Positions 11,539-23,481 of a stretch of 64,000 bases of DNA are shown piece by piece. Source of the stretch: Colletotrichum lupini (lineage: Eukaryota; Ascomycota; Sordariomycetes; Glomerellales; Glomerellaceae); contig NC_064678.1 in NCBI RefSeq assembly GCF_023278565.1, positions 6,138,001-6,202,000 of the forward strand. Reading direction: 5' to 3'. Under the pieces are notes generated by a model. It was given only the letters and a program-made list of their open reading frames with translations. It ran no database searches and was not told the DNA's origin. The translations under genes and the position numbers were made by a program. How positions within the stretch are numbered: the first letter of the stretch is position 1; the number at the start of each line of letters is the position of its first letter.

Positions 11539-12221
11539 GTGAACACTCACCTTGGATTCACCCTCAATAATGTCGGAACCTTCATGCCCGTAGCCTTCAT
11601 CATCAAAGAAGCCATTCCCGAGAAACCTATCGCGGAAATTTGGGTGACCGTGGTGACGGGAGCAGGAGGCGATCTCAAGGATGCTGGCGGCGTCTTTCCT
11701 GATGTTGCCATTTGGGACGACAATGGCAACAGAATAGGACGACACCGCACCAAGCTAGGTGACAAGAGAGCCCAGAGCAGCGAGCGAACCGTCAAGATAC
11801 CGAATAATGAGAACAATGGGCAGATATCCGATCCCCAATATGTCATGTTGAGTCACGGTACCGACGCAACATGCATTGCGATGGTCCAAGTTTCCAACGG
11901 CCGACTCAGTGGGACGGTCAATGCAGACACTGGATACAAATGCGACCAAGGATGGTACTACAGCCAACGGAAGTTCAAGTGTGATAACCTCATGGCCAAG
12001 TGTGTATGGTTGGACTTAGATCACTCCCATCCCAACTTCAACGCCAGGGCTATGAGTTTTCACCTCAGAGACATGCTGCCCTCGCCTGACAAGTAGAGAT
12101 TGTACAATAGCGAGTTGTACTACCTGTGTAAAAGCACACCTCGGTACTCTTATTGGCGGCATCTCATACCAGACGGCGTTTTCCCATTCTTCTACCCAGT
12201 CTTGAAGTACAACAAGGATAC

Positions 12222-12426
12222 TATCGGATTAGAAGTCCAATTCGACCGCGGTATATAGCCGACTACGCAGGGGCTAATTAGGGGCCCTACTTACGATTAT
12301 TATAGCTAGCCTAACCTATAGTTAGAACCTCCTTTTTATACTTACTACATAAATATTTATATAGTTTAATTAATCTTTTTATTAACTACGGTTCGAACTA
12401 ACTACTTTATAATAAAGATACTAATA
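12222..12426 (+). repeat. 5' LTR of Copia copy 1
   Basis: The 205-bp repeat starts TATCGGATTAGAAGTCC and ends GATACTAATA; the ancestral ends were TG...CA, as seen in the less mutated copy 2 start (TGTCGG) and the right LTR end (ACTAACA). It contains the conserved GCGG and AGGGGCC blocks shared with the other LTRs. Confidence 0.9.
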
Positions 12427-15400
12427 TTAATTAGTAGTTAAATTCTATTATTATAAATTAGTAAAGTATCTTATTACGTAGAAGAGACGACCTCTTAATA
12501 CTATATAAGATAAAAGATTTATATTAATTAACTTTATAAAAGTAGGTAAAAAAGGAGGTAATTCTTAAATACTATACGGAATTAAGTAATTATAGCCCTT
12601 TACTACTTATAAGAGGTTAATATTTATTATATTAAACTACGTTAATTAATAGAATTATTTAAGTAACTAGCTTTTTATTATTACCTCGAGCAGTTTTTTT
12701 ACTAAACGACTTTTTTATAACCGGCCCGTAATTAAAAATTAATTAGTTAAATTAGTAAAAGAAAATACCTACGTAATAACTACTTACTTAATTAATTAGC
12801 GTAATAAACGAGCTTAATAATATAATATGAAAAAGCACTACGTAATTAAAAAAGGGGATTTTCAAATATAAATATTTTTACTTAGTAACGAAAGTAACCT
12901 TATAAAAGTTATTAAGCTAAGAGATCTACGGTATACAAAAAAGTCTATTATTACGAGGATTTTATAAGTACGACCTTAAGCTTATAATTTAAATAACCTC
13001 TTTATAACTCCCTTAACTACCCCCCGGGTATTACTTAGGAATATAATATAAAAGACGGTTTAACGAGGGAGGAGGGGATTTAGAGGTCCTAATAGTATTA
13101 AGTTAAAAATATTATAAATCTTAAAAATTAACTTAAAAAGAAGGTAGCTATTTTAAAGTAGTCTTATAACTTTTTACTCGAGTTATTATTAGCCTAAGAA
13201 AAAGTTAAAAAAACGAGGATTTAAGGGGAAAAAAAAAGAATTTTCTAGAGGGCTAATAAAAAGCTTTTTTTTATATTAGCTCTTAGTACAAAATTATTAA
13301 TTTTAAAAAATTAACTAAGTAATAAAAAGGATTATTAATAAGTAATAATTACTTAATTATAATTAAGCTATAAAAAAAACTACTTAAAAAATATAAAATA
13401 GAGTATTAAGAGGCTATAAAAAATAAGATTTCTAAAGTATCTAACCCTACCGTATATAAGTAATAAGTAGGTATTTTTAATAAGTCCTTAAAATCTACGA
13501 TTTTATAAAAAAGAGGGCTTAACTTCGTTAATTATACTTAACGGCCTATATAGTTTTTAATAGCTTATATAGCTCTTTTATAAGCCACCCGGCGTCTATT
13601 TTTAACTATTCTTATAAAATACTACTTTAAAAAAAGTAGGTTAAGGAAAAAAGCTATTTAAAAATTATAAAAAGTATGAGGCTTAGGAAGTTAAAAATAT
13701 ATAAAATAGCGGAAATTAGTAACTAATAAAGATCCTAAGACTAATTACTATATTTTCTTATAATAATATAAACGTTTATTATTATTATTATAAAAAAGAA
13801 CTATTAAAACCTACTTTTTTATATTAAATAAAAAGGAGGATCTTAGTAAGTACGATAGCTAGCGATTTAAAAAGGTAGTAATAATTATTAAAAATAATAA
13901 AAATAAGAGTAACAATAAGATAGCGAGAAGAAATAGGAATCTCTTAGACCTTAATAAATTCGTTAGGTAATAAAAGCACGGATTTATTATAATTAGTACG
14001 TAGATTAAATATATTTTTATTAAAATTAAATACGCTAATAACTATTAATATAGGTATAAGTTAGAATATAACTTTTAGTGAGTTAAAGTAAAAAAGAAAA
14101 AGATAAAACCCGATCCTAAATAGAATCCTAATCCCTTATAAATAAGTAAACATTAACCCGGATTATTAGGGGACGTAGATATATAGAATCGTAGATTAGC
14201 CTAATAGTGAGTAAATTAACGTAATATTAATTTATTTAACTAAGGTTTATAAAAAAAAGGAGCTATAGGGGTAACCCCTATTTTATAAAATTATAAACGA
14301 CTTTAGTTATTAGCTAGATATAAAGTTTACGAGCATAAGCTTAGGAATTGCGAAAGTAATTAATAAATTCCTCTATAGGTAAGGGGTATTATTAGCGTAA
14401 TTATAATTATAAAAGCTATATAAAATACTAGTAATAATAATTATAGAGGAGGAATTCGTATTATAGAACTAAGTATAGGTTAATAGAGCGTATAATTATT
14501 TTAAGAAATTTAGAAAAAGGGTAAATAACTTAGATTTCCTCCCTATAATTACTAATAAAAATTTATTATTATGAAAGGATATACTAGGGCAAAATATAGT
14601 ATTAGAAGTATAATAATTAATAATTCTACCTATTTTAATTTATAACTCGTTACTATTACTAATACGATATTCGGTACTAATTAGCTAATAAGAAAAGAGG
14701 TAAACGACCTAAAGTTATTAATAGTACGTAGTAACGTAGGGATCGTATATAAATACTAAAAATCTAGTAGTAAATACGAGGTAATTTATAGACCTTAAAA
14801 AGATCTTTTTAAAAAAGAAATTATATTCTAAGGGGAAGTATAAGGTCTTATAAAAAACCCTAACGATATTTTATAATTATTATAAAAAAGTCAGAATTAG
14901 GGAATACTAGTACTATTTAGTAATTAATATTATACTTATAAGTAAAGCTTTTAATTATTATTACGAAGCGGTACGTAATCTTAATTAAAATAACTTTTTT
15001 AGTATAATTAATATAATCTAAAGCCGCTTCGTGACCTATAATAAGAACCTAGAGCTCCTATTTAAGCTACGGGTAATTTCTTTTATATTTATAGCTAGGA
15101 TAATAGAAAGTAAATTATAAATAGAGATTTTTAAAGAGCTTATTAATTAAATCGATAAGTTAGTAAAAACCTAGCTAAATAAGGGGATAAATAAGTAAAA
15201 AGTTAAATATTTCTGTACCGCAATTTAGCGTATACTAGAGGTAAAAATAACCCTATACTAAGTACTCGAAAACTACGAGACGCTCTACTCGAGGCTAAGA
15301 TCTAGTTTTAATATTAAAATAAGAATACTATACTAAACCTACCTCTAGGTATATAATAGCCCTTATTAGTAATATTAGGTTAATCGAATATATAATAGGA

Positions 15401-18400
15401 AAAGAAAAAAGGCTAGATATAGTAATCGCTAATAAAGAGGCCCAGATTTATTAAATAAGTAGAAATTTAACTTATAGGTAAGGTAATAAAAGAGGTAATA
15501 TTATATTTATAAAAAAGATAAATATTAGTTAAGTAACTACTTTAAAAAAGAGCGTACTAAATCGTATAAATAATATAAAAAATTAAGGGTAGTAAATAGT
15601 AAAACTAGCCCTTATTAGTTTAACTAATTCTTTATTATATATAAGGGTAGATCTGGGGGTATAGAACTTAGTAATAGTAGCTAAAGTAATAGTTTAAAAT
15701 ATATACCCCCTATAAGAGATTTAGAAAGTAAAGAAGATCTTACCCCCTATATTAATAAATTAGATTATAACGAAATTAATAATATTAATTACTCTTTTTT
15801 CGCCCCGTTAGCCTTTAGAAAATATATAAAGCTAAATAAATAAAGGGTAGCGAAAGCTCTTAATAAGTAGGCTTTTATTTATAAATAGTAAAAAAAGGTC
15901 CCTTAAATAATAAATACGGAGGTAGCTAAAAGGGCGAATTTAATAGGGCTAAAGCCTATTCTCTTAATAATTAAAAAGAAGATACTATCTTTCTTAATAT
16001 CGAAAAAAAAGAATATAATACTAAGTAAATCTAAGGGTAGCTAAAGGGGTCCCTTTTATATTACTTAGATCCCTCGAATACTAAGCTTATATAAGCATTT
16101 TATACGAGCAAAAAGTACGGCCTAAATAACTTTTATAAGATTATCTTAAATACTAGGGTATTATAATAGTTAATTAGAGGAAAAGGGTAATTCTAAGCAC
16201 TATAAAAGATTGCGTTAGTAATACTTAATACGTTAATAATAGGTATTATAAAGATTAGTTTTGGCCTAAGTAAAAAAACCGTTACCCTAGGTATAGTAAA
16301 AGTAGAGATATATTTTAGAACGATAACTTTTTATATTTTACTTATTAATACTCTATTTCTCCTATATTTAAAAGATATAGATTAACTAAGTATTATATTT
16401 AATAATACGAAGAATAAAATCTTTAGTAATAAGTATTTCGAGATAGTTAAACGACGATAAGGGTATATATTTATAAAACTTATTAATAATACGAAGTTAA
16501 TTAATTACTTAATAGAAAGTAAGCTTAAAAAACTATATTAAAAATTTTGGCACCTATTAGTTACGAGGCTATATAACCTCTTAAAATAATTAAGTAATAA
16601 TAATATTAAAATAGGGGCGCTAGAATAGTTAATAAAAGTATATTACTAATACTAAATAAATACGCAGAGCCTACGTAAATTTAAGTTTAAATTATATAAT
16701 AAGCTTAACTTTAACTAAGAGATTATTATTAATATTTTCTATTTAAATAGTCGGCTAGTATTATATATAATTAACGTAACTATATCCTTCTAAGTAGGGC
16801 AATTCCTTTAGGATTTATAAGTAAAGATAGTATAGGTACCTTTATAAAAAAGCTAGATCGATATATACTAGGGACCGCTAGATAGTATTAAAACTAACGC
16901 TAGTACTAGCTTTAAATTAATAAAATTTAGGGATAATATAATAGCCTACGGTATATAGCTAAAAGTTATACCTATTAAAGCGCACTATAATATTAAAAAA
17001 GTAAAAAGGGTATACTAATAGTTAAAAAGGGCGTTTAGAATTATTAAAAAAGAAAATCCGGATTTTATTAATAATAAATACCTCTAAATAGTACTTAAAT
17101 ATTATAACGATACTATAGGGCCTAATAAACTTATACTAACGTTATTAATATTTAGAGCATATTTAAAAACGACCTTAGCCTCGCTACTATTACTAAGTAT
17201 AAGCTAACGAGCCTAAGTAATTAAAAAAATAATATAAATATTACGCAAAGTAAGTATAAAAAAGTAAGTTAATAAGGTAATTACTACGCATAATAGGCCT
17301 AATATAAGGAGTAATTTAAATATATTATTAAATTTAAATATATAAGTATAGCGCGAAATTACTTAATAATAAGCTAGGCTATATAAGTTAATTTCTATTA
17401 ACGAGCGCTCTTATATAGTTACGAGAGATCGTAATTAGCTATTTAAAGTATTAATTACGGTAGTTAGATTATATTATATAGATCCTAACGAGGTAATTTC
17501 TAACTTATAAAAAGAAAAAGAGCTAAAGGAAACTATATAACTTACGGTAGAGGTATAAAAAATCATCCTTAATAAAATTATTATAATAATATTAATAAAC
17601 GACGAGGAAAAGGAAATTGCTAAAAGGGTACTAATACCACTAATAAGACGTTATAAAAGACCACGATAGTAAGCCCTAACGCAGTAATTTATTATTAATA
17701 ACGAAATAATTAATACTTTTTATATAATAAAAAAAAGCTAATTTCGAGCTAATAATTAAACTACGCAAGGAAGGTATAATTATAATTACTAAAAAGCTAT
17801 ATAAGGGATTAGATCTTATTAAAATAAACACTCTTCGTAATTAAGGGGTCTATTAATTTATCTTATATAACCTAGAAAAATATATAAACCTCTATATATT
17901 TAAATTACGAATAGTTTATAAAATTAAAAGGAAAAGAATACCCTAGCTATATAAAAAGTTTAAATACGTAATTTAGGGGTACGGCGACGTTAAAAAGGTA
18001 ACGCTACTTATATAATTACTTACTATATAGCGCTATAGTTAATAATTAATAATAGTACTAATGATATCGCTACGGAAGAAGGGATATAAGATTTAGAGCT
18101 ATAATATTACCTAGGCCTATACCTAATTAGCTATAAGGCTTATAAAGAAAATCCTAGCCTATTTATTAAAAGAAATAGCTAATAAGTACTTAAAAAGTAT
18201 AATTATTAAAGTACTTAAGCCACTATATAGGCTCGTAGAATCGGGTACTTATTAATAAGCTATATACTACGACTTTTATATTAATTAACTATTAATAGTT
18301 ACTTTTACGTACGACCCGTGCTTATTAATTACGGAGTATAAAAGTAACTAATTTAGGATTATTAAAATATAAACTAACGATATATTAAGCTTATTTAATA

Positions 18401-19435
18401 TTAACTTTATAAAGAAGGAGGATAAGGAGCTCTAAAAAGCAGGCTTTATAATAAAGCTAAAAAAGGTCCTTATAATAAATACCCCCTTAGTATTTAATAG
18501 CGGGATTTTTATAATTAAAAAGGAAACCGTCGTTTTTTAATAAAAGGGGTAGGGTAAGAAGATTAACCTTATTAATCTAAACGTAACTAATATTAAAAAG
18601 TAGTATAAGGCTAAGCTCATATAAGGGGTATATATTACGAGTATTTATTAACTTAAGGTAACTTTTAACTATATTAAAGTAGTATAGGCTATAAATCTAA
18701 CTAAATAAAACGTCGAGGTACTTAATAAGTAGCTTAAGTAGTAATAAACGAATCTCGATTAAGGTCTTGTTTATTACCTAATCGACTTTATAATTAGTAA
18801 GCTCTACGTCTTTATTAATAAGTTATTTATAAATAATAATAACCTTACTTCGTAATTGGAGTATATTATTATCTTAGCTAATAAGAGTATAGGTAAGAGC
18901 GAATTCACTATATATAGTAATATAATTTACTACTTATTAAATAAAAATAAGTAAGTAATAAGAAGTATATTAGTATTAGAGGTTTATAATATAATTAACG
19001 GCGTTAATTTCTCCTACGTAATTTAATAACGCTAAGGAAGATTACTAATCGAATTAGCTTTTTATTTATTTTAATAGTTATTTATATTAATTCTTACTTA
19101 TTATATAAATACCTTATTAAATTAAAAACGATAAAAGAAAAAAGGCTTATAATTAATATTATAGCCCTTAGGTAATTATATAAAAAGTATAAAATACTTA
19201 AAATCCGTTAGATTAATAGTAAAAATAACCTCGTAAACGCTTTTATAAAAATAGTACTAAATAAAGGATTAAAGTAATTCGTAAATAATAAAAAAGTTAT
19301 TATATAAATAGAGGGATAAGTTATATAAAAAGAGTAAAAAAAAAAAAGAAAAGGAGACGACTTAGTAAACGGGCCCGAGGTTAAATTATACCTCTAATCG
19401 TAATAATTAAATTAATAAAAAAAAAAGAAAGTTAG

Positions 19436-19640
19436 TATTAAATTAAAAATCTAATTCGACCGCGGTATATAGCTAATTATATAAGGGCTAATTAGGGGCC
19501 CTATTTACGATTATTATAGCTAGCCTAACCTACGGTTAGAACCTCTTTTTTATACTTATTACGTAGATATTTATATAGTTTAATTAATCTCTTCGTTAAC
19601 TACGGTTCGAACTAATTACCCTGTAATAGGGATACTAACA
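19436..19640 (+). repeat. 3' LTR of Copia copy 1
   Basis: This 205-bp repeat matches the 5' LTR in length. It starts TATTAAATTAAAAATCTA (RIP-altered) and keeps the canonical CA at its end (ACTAACA), directly before GACAC. Confidence 0.9.
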
Positions 19641-20093
19641 GACACCGTCAATCCGAAACTAGAAGGCACAGATGAAAATTCTACCGAAGCCCTGGATCGC
19701 TTCAAGTACCATAAGGACGTATACAAACAGCAGGGTGAATCGGAAAGGGAGTATCGAATGAAGAGAACTCGTTCTACACGCTTGAGCAAGAGACAAGGCT
19801 CGGACATGGATCCTGACAAACAGGTTTTGACTGGAATACCAGGTCAGACGGCCCGGGAGGTCTGCGAACACCCTAGCTCAGTCGGGTATGACATTGTCTC
19901 GTTTGTCGACAGAAAAAGCTGCGATCTCACAAAAAGGAATCTCTACGATCTTTGTGCCGGTAGCATCACGACTAATTGTTTCGACGTCAACAATACGATT
20001 GTCATTGGAGCTCAGGGTCTCACAGGGAGGAGCAGAAACACCTCCAAAAGGCAAATCGCAAAGCTTTACAAAACACGAGCTCACTGGAAATGA

Positions 20094-20793
20094 ATATTCG
20101 TACATGTTATTTTTGGGCTTTCCGTCAACTTGTGAAGCGTTGTGGGCATTCTTGGGTGATATGGGAAGATATGCGTTTCTAGTTGGATGTTACCATACCC
20201 AGTTGAACAAAATCCGAGTCATACACACGCTTACTACTTGTCCATGTCACTAGATGTCTGATTTAGGAAGACATGGAAGTTAGAGATCACGCAAACTCGT
20301 ATGCATGTGATAGGGGTACACTCCGGCAGCAGCTTGAGACCCGGAGCAAGTATACATGCCCATCCTCCTGCTGTCTATCCGTTCCCACCTTCCTCTTCCG
20401 GCAATCGAGCCGGCAAGGAGATCGAAACCCTCACAGTTCTCCCCACCTCTCGGCTCTCGGGCCTCGCCATGGCGGACGAGTTCCTCAAAGTATTGTACGT
20501 GACGAGCAGCATTGGTACCTGTTTGATATCAATGGCCCGCGATAATTGCTAAATAGTGACTGAAACGAAGGAAGAGGTAAAGCAAGGTAGCGAGTGTCCA
20601 ACGAGATCGAACTAAGGTAGGTATCACGAGTTTGCGGGCGGTGCAGTCAGTTGGCCTCTCTAGAACGCATAGTATTGTTCGAGGGCGAGCGATTCGAGAG
20701 TTAACGAGCTTCATCGCAAGTGCATAAGCCAATTTTGGTGGTTGGATATTCTCTATATGCCGACTGTCATGAACGTGGTTACTCCCGCATGGC
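20094..20793. other. Intergenic, no confident gene
   Basis: The stretch separates the disrupted gene from the SnoaL-like gene. Two overlapping plus-strand frames (20273-20545 and 20301-20552) are open, but neither shows a recognisable domain. I treat it as intergenic or decayed sequence. Confidence 0.4.
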
Positions 20794-21276
20794 CTAAAAC
20801 AAAGCGATTGGATTCGTTGAGTTGGCAGTCCGTTGCTGCGCCACGTCCCAATGTTCCATAACGCAAGTCCCGTTGAATCTGAAAACGTCCACCACGGCAA
20901 ACGGCTGCCCTCCACCCACGAGATCCATGCGGTAGTGAATAAATGCGATGTTGTCCTGGAAGTTCTTGTTCATGATTGTGTAGTTGACCGTGTTCGGGGA
21001 AATGAAAGGCTCGAGGACGGCAAGAGAGTTCGCGCGGCCGGAGAGAGCGCCAGGGTTGTGCTGGATGTAGTCCTCGGCGACGTGGTTCAGGAGGGCCTTG
21101 GTTGCGTTTCTTTCTTCGTAGAAGGCTTGCATGAATTCTCCGAGAATGACCTTTTGCTGCTCTGGTGTTGCCGGACGAGGAGGGCAGTACGGCGCGGAGC
21201 CTTGACGCGGGGCGAGGGCACTTGTTGTCCAGGCGAGGGCGCTGACGCCGAGAGCGAGTAATGAAGACGTACGCAT
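20794..21276 (-). CDS. Secreted SnoaL-like (NTF2-fold) protein
   Basis: The gene encodes about 160 residues from the ATG at 21276; an in-frame extension to 21384 lacks a signal sequence, so the shorter start is preferred. Residues 1-20 (MRTSSLLALGVSALAWTTSA) form a signal peptide. The mature part follows the SnoaL-like polyketide-cyclase/NTF2 pattern: helix FMQAFYEERN, LLNHVAEDYIQHNPG, then IAFIHYRMDL and VVDVFRFNGTCVMEHWDVAQ with the final HWD typical of this family. Such extracellular fungal proteins often lie near secondary-metabolite or effector genes; their ligands are unknown. The fold assignment is confident, enzymatic activity is not. It is followed at 21593 by a Fot1-like transposon in its upstream region. 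Confidence 0.85.
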   Translation of the reverse strand: MRTSSLLALGVSALAWTTSALAPRQGSAPYCPPRPATPEQQKVILGEFMQAFYEERNATKALLNHVAEDYIQHNPGALSGRANSLAVLEPFISPNTVNYTIMNKNFQDNIAFIHYRMDLVGGGQPFAVVDVFRFNGTCVMEHWDVAQQRTANSTNPIALF

Positions 21277-21592
21277 CGTGCTGTGTTTTTGTGTGTTGCG
21301 ATCTTTTGACGTGTTTTGTTTTTCCGTGTGGTAGATGCGTAGAGCGATGTCTTCGAGGGCGTCGATCGGAATGATCTTATACACGAGGCGGACTGCAGAG
21401 GAAAGAAATGCCGATAATCAGATAGATTAAATGGCTCTTGGTAGGAGAAATAGCAGGTTGCAACACTGATAGGAGTTCATCCAAACTGCGCCATGTGCCT
21501 CAATGCTAAGAAACTCTATTACTATAGACCCTTGTTGATCCCTGCTCAATACCATTGGCAAGGACCAGAACTGGGAAGTCGCAGTCGCATTA
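21277..21592. other. Upstream region of the SnoaL-like gene, cut by a transposon
   Basis: Roughly 315 bp of promoter and leader DNA of the SnoaL-like gene lie here before the TA target site (21591-21592) of the Fot1-like element. No other gene is seen. Confidence 0.45.
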
Positions 21593-23479
21593 AGTCAAAG
21601 CACCCACTTTTGGGCACCCCCCCCTTTTAAGCACCCCAACAAAACATAGCATCCAAACATCAACACTAACCACAATTAATTAATTAACTACCTTCTACTA
21701 CTATAATAATATAATTAAGATTCTCTCTAGGTAATTTAACCCCTATAAGTTAATTAGGACTAACTAAACGGTTACTAAAGTCCTCCTAAGCTTTTTATAC
21801 GTTCTAAATATTTACGAACTTAGTATTTAAGTTTAGATATATAGTCTTCTTTTTCCTAAGCCTTATGCGCTTAATCCTAGCCTTAAGAACTCGAACTTAG
21901 TACTAAGATATAGCTAATTAATAGGCCTACTCCCTAAAAGCTTTTTTTACTTTTTAAAATAATAGTCGTTAAGTACTATTATCTAAACTAAGCTCTATAA
22001 ATAGCTTTAAATAATCGTAAAGCTCGCTAGCCTTCTTAAGAGTTAACTAGTTAATAATAGAGGTTGTTAATACTTAGTTAAGTAGTCTATTAGTATTACT
22101 AGTCGTTTACCTAGCTTTTATGCCCCTTTTAAATAGTATAACTTATATAAGTAGGATTATTAAATTAAGAAGTAGCTTAGTTATATTAAGTAGTTATAGT
22201 CTAGTTACTTTCTACTTACTTCGTATATTTAACGATATTAAACTAGCTAAATAAGTAAACTAATAATAACTTAAAAAGTACCGCTTTCTAACGATAATAA
22301 AATTATTTATTATATCCTCCTTACTAAGCTCCTTTTTATATATAAACTTAATAGGCCTAAAAATAGCTATATTTAATAGCTAGAGGATATAAGAAGTATA
22401 TAGTAATAAGAATAATAAGTAGACGTTATTTTTATAATACTCCTATATAAATTCTATCGTCGTATAACTCCTATACTTATTTAGTACTAATAGTCGAGGC
22501 TAGTTTAGCTTACTAAGCCCCCTAATAGGGGGGGTCTTAGTTTATAATAAGAACACTTCCTTTAGCTAGTAAAGGGTAGTTTTATTAGTTATCTAGCTAT
22601 TATCTATTACTATAAACTTCTAACTATTATAAATAGTAAGTTAAAGAGGGAACTACTACTATTAAACTAACTTTCCCTTATAAATAACTAGTAGTTTAAT
22701 AGCTCTATTATTAATAAAAATATACTTAATAATCGTTACTTAGGTACGCGAACTAAGCTCTTTTTTTTATACTACTATAGCCTTTACTATACTTAAAACT
22801 AGCCTATTAGCTCCCTTACCCTCTATTATACTAGTCTTATCTATATTATACCTATTAGCCTATTTAATACCGCTAATCTCTAGTATATTAAATAATCTAA
22901 ACTATTATTTAATTATATTAGTAATAGCTCTATTAACGTAGTACGAATCGATTAAACGACTTCTCTAAACCTTTATTAATAAATTCTTTTTAATAAAAGC
23001 GTTAATCTATCTCTTACTAAGTAGTTTATTATCCCCCTAGGACCTTAGAACTTACTTAGCAAATTCCCTAACCTATTTATAAGTTAATATAATACCTAAG
23101 TAATATTATATACGAATTTACTAAGCTAGCTAGTCTTCTTATTATAAAAGAAGCTTCTAAAGCTTTATAAATACCCTCGCCCTCGTTTAGTAGCCTCTCC
23201 TTCGACCCTAAAGTATTATCCTAGGAACCCCGAACTTAATTAAGGCCTTTTTAATAAAAAGACCGTTTCTAATAATATTAAGTACTTACTAGAGCTTATT
23301 TTTAGTATACGATACTATTACTTATTAATTAGTAAGTATACTAAAAAGGAATATATTTAGACGATTTTTATAATTATTATGTTAAATTAAAATAATAGGT
23401 AGGGTTTTAATATAGTGGCTGGGAGGGATTTTTGGGGGTGCCCAAAAGGGGGGGGTGCCCAAAAGTGGGTGCTTTGACT
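21593..23479 (-). mobile_element. Second Fot1/pogo-type transposon, inverted relative to the first
   Basis: The element is 1,887 bp, exactly the length of the element at 3492-5378, and flanked by TA (21591-21592, 23480-23481). Inverted repeats begin AGTCAAAGCACCCACTTTT and contain two GCACCCC blocks. They are related to, but distinct from, the AGTCGACCCACC repeats of the first copy. The DDE part of the transposase is readable on the minus strand, about 22650 down to 22200, through RIP stops; the G-rich run of copy one (about 4437-4450) recurs here as its complement near 22530. Both are dead members of one Fot1-like clade. Confidence 0.86.
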
Positions 23480-23481
23480 TA

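Larger units (their letters stand above)
12222..19640 (+). mobile_element. Complete Copia-type LTR retrotransposon, heavily RIP-mutated
   Basis: The element is 7,419 bp with two 205-bp LTRs (12222-12426 and 19436-19640) and 5-bp target duplications GATAC (12217-12221) and GACAC (19641-19645) that differ by one CpA-to-TpA change. Domain remnants read on the plus strand through frequent TAG/TAA stops. There is a gag zinc-knuckle region near 15500-15570 whose Cys codons became Tyr codons. A pre-integrase region lies around 16440-16720 (LRRLYRRFG-type block) and integrase follows. RVT_2 reverse transcriptase is at about 17790-18560. Integrase before RT is the Copia order. A purine tract (about 19415-19430) precedes the right LTR. 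LTR differences are almost all transitions. It cannot encode functional protein and sits inside the host gene at 11539-20093. Confidence 0.92.
11539..20093 (+). pseudogene. Conserved secreted-type fungal gene split by a Copia insertion
   Basis: Two halves of one reading frame flank the retrotransposon at 12222-19640. The left half is open from 11539 (GTG codon, probably just after an acceptor CATAG) to 12221, apart from one TAG at 12094-12096. The right half continues in the same phase from 19641 to the TGA at 20091-20093. Without the element and one copy of the 5-bp duplication the frame is continuous, about 375 residues. The TAG is a CpA-to-TpA change of CAG. The left half has WVTV, IGRHRTK, YVMLSHG, CIAMVQVSNG and KCVWLD blocks; the right half has CEHPSSVG and paired cysteines before a terminal HWK. 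I associate this family, of unknown function, with loci of subgroup-C chitinases and LysM proteins in Fusarium-like fungi; that is from memory and unverified. The 5' end is unresolved. Confidence 0.8.

Noticed and set aside
12222..19640. AT-rich block considered as a centromere or CRISPR-like repeat array
   Set aside because: LTRs, target duplication and Copia domain remnants explain the whole block; no regular short repeat array is present in the window.
20273..20552. Two overlapping plus-strand frames before the SnoaL-like gene
   Set aside because: No recognisable domain and the two frames contradict each other.
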